DNA of 41,542 nt from STD2-77 sp964503935. GTDB lineage: Bacteria; Patescibacteriota; Minisyncoccia; JAHIHE01; JAGLIN01. A program made the position numbers and the translations under genes. The notes beneath the pieces are model-generated. The model was given only the letters and a program-made list of their open reading frames with translations, ran no database searches and was not told the origin of the DNA. How positions within the stretch are numbered: the first letter of the stretch is position 1; each line of letters begins with the position of its first letter. Of the stretch, positions 41,278 to 41,542 are shown piece by piece. The DNA is taken from contig CAZDCJ010000005.1 in NCBI GenBank assembly GCA_964503935.1, positions 1-41,542 of the forward strand. Direction: 5' to 3'.

Positions 41278-41305
41278 GCAAGAGCGGGTTTGAGTCCGCT
41301 CTTGC
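41278..41305 (+). terminator. Strong hairpin between convergent genes
   Basis: GCAAGAGCGG / CCGCTCTTGC, 10-bp perfect stem with 8-nt loop GTTTGAGT, followed by ATTTTGTC. It may terminate the plus-strand small protein gene about 110 bp upstream. The arms and loop resemble the hairpin at 19968-19995, so it is also a repeat family member. Confidence 0.5.
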
Positions 41306-41359
41306 ATTTTGTCATTCCTGCCCCTCCTCCTTTCCGGTAAGCAGTTGGTATGCCTACTC

Positions 41360-41395
41360 AAAAAAGACAGTCCTCCGAATACGGTAAAGACTGTC
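41360..41395 (-). terminator. Terminator of the partial right-edge gene
   Basis: Minus strand: GACAGTC / GACTGTC 7-bp stem, 16-nt loop, then TTTTTT. It lies 11 bp after the stop codon of the minus-strand reading frame that enters from the right edge. Confidence 0.75.
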
Positions 41396-41406
41396 CTTAT
41401 CTCCTC

Positions 41407-41542
41407 TTACGAAATCAACTCTTCCACCCCACCGCCCCCTATCCCGGCAATATCTCTCTGGCCCGTCTCATATCCCCCGCTTGCTATCGAAAAGACCGGC
41501 GCTTCGGTACTCGCCGCCCGGACAAAGAACACGTAAACCGAC
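41407..41542 (-). CDS. 3' end of an unknown gene running off the right edge
   Basis: The last 44 codons of a minus-strand frame: SVYVFFVRAASTEAPVFSIA..., then GGYETGQRDIAGIGGGGVEE and a TAA stop. A good terminator directly after the stop supports it as real coding sequence. The Gly-rich end gives no family assignment. Confidence 0.6.
   Translation of the reverse strand, partial: SVYVFFVRAASTEAPVFSIASGGYETGQRDIAGIGGGGVEELIS

Noticed and set aside
41309..41536. A 75-codon plus-strand open frame at the right edge.
   Set aside because: It is Pro/Ser-rich without domains, crosses the minus-strand terminator at 41360-41395, and is antisense to the better supported partial minus-strand gene.
1..41542. 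Alternative genetic code (TGA as Gly, known in some CPR groups).
   Set aside because: TGA serves as stop in several ATGA overlaps, and the conserved proteins read through normally without in-frame TGA.
1..41542. CRISPR arrays, rRNA genes, prophage or transposase genes.
   Set aside because: No regularly spaced repeats, no rRNA-like sequence, and no integrase or transposase frame were seen on either strand.

Overview
The window looks like a chromosomal piece of a Candidate Phyla Radiation (Patescibacteria) genome, probably from the Parcubacteria side; the rank below that is a guess. The evidence is indirect: short tightly packed genes, an isoprenyl transferase with the divergent FWGSSQDN motif, very large secreted proteins built from DUF5018-like and DUF5011 modules that end in a paired-repeat C-terminal module I associate with CPR surface proteins, an isolated purine gene, and intergenic debris of the GTCAT...ATGAC type. 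TGA is used as stop (several ATGA overlaps), so the code is standard. Nearly everything is on the minus strand; only the flippase, one small secreted protein, an RNA candidate and three doubtful small ORFs are on plus. One 100-base N run (40181-40280) is a scaffold gap inside a gene.

Layout. (1) 0.2-5 kb, housekeeping: a small unknown protein, a DJ-1/PfpI protein, a uppS-pcm-mltG operon (lipid carrier synthesis, protein repair, glycan strand termination), and a lone purC. (2) 5.3-8.6 kb: two related unknown proteins, one with a PD-(D/E)XK-like core and one in which that core looks degenerate. Between them lies a 72-residue Cys/His zinc-finger gene with its own promoter, ribosome binding site and terminator but no ATG/GTG/TTG start. 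(3) 8.8-12.3 kb: tRNA-Tyr, a ZIP metal transporter, a candidate structured RNA, an Smr protein overlapping a pseudouridine synthase, and a 0.6 kb repeat graveyard. (4) 12.3-23.5 kb: four secreted proteins, including two subtilases whose catalytic His position appears to be Glu; all four share one C-terminal module of about 125 residues. (5) 23.7-27.5 kb: a PP-loop enzyme and a sugar-nucleotide epimerase, divergent from a Wzx-like flippase. (6) 27.4-39.2 kb: a nine-gene minus-strand operon for an exported glycan (DUF1616-like protein, GT2, three GT4s, a double-headed GT4 fusion, a CE4 deacetylase, a DUF2206 membrane protein and a pyruvyl transferase), with a strong promoter at 39.2 kb. (7) 39.3-41.5 kb: a membrane-anchored glycoside hydrolase broken by the gap, a small secreted protein, and the end of a further minus-strand gene.

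Read together, regions 4-7 look like a cell-surface island: sugar activation, glycan assembly on a lipid carrier, flipping, trimming and pyruvylation, next to secreted proteases and adhesin-like proteins that may be held at the surface by the shared C-terminal module. UppS and MltG from region 1 would supply the carrier lipid and act on the wall.

The least explained items are the zinc-finger gene with a probable ATC or ATA start, the nuclease-like paralogue pair around it, the RNA at 10.44-10.56 kb, and the D-E-S subtilases with their common C-terminal module.
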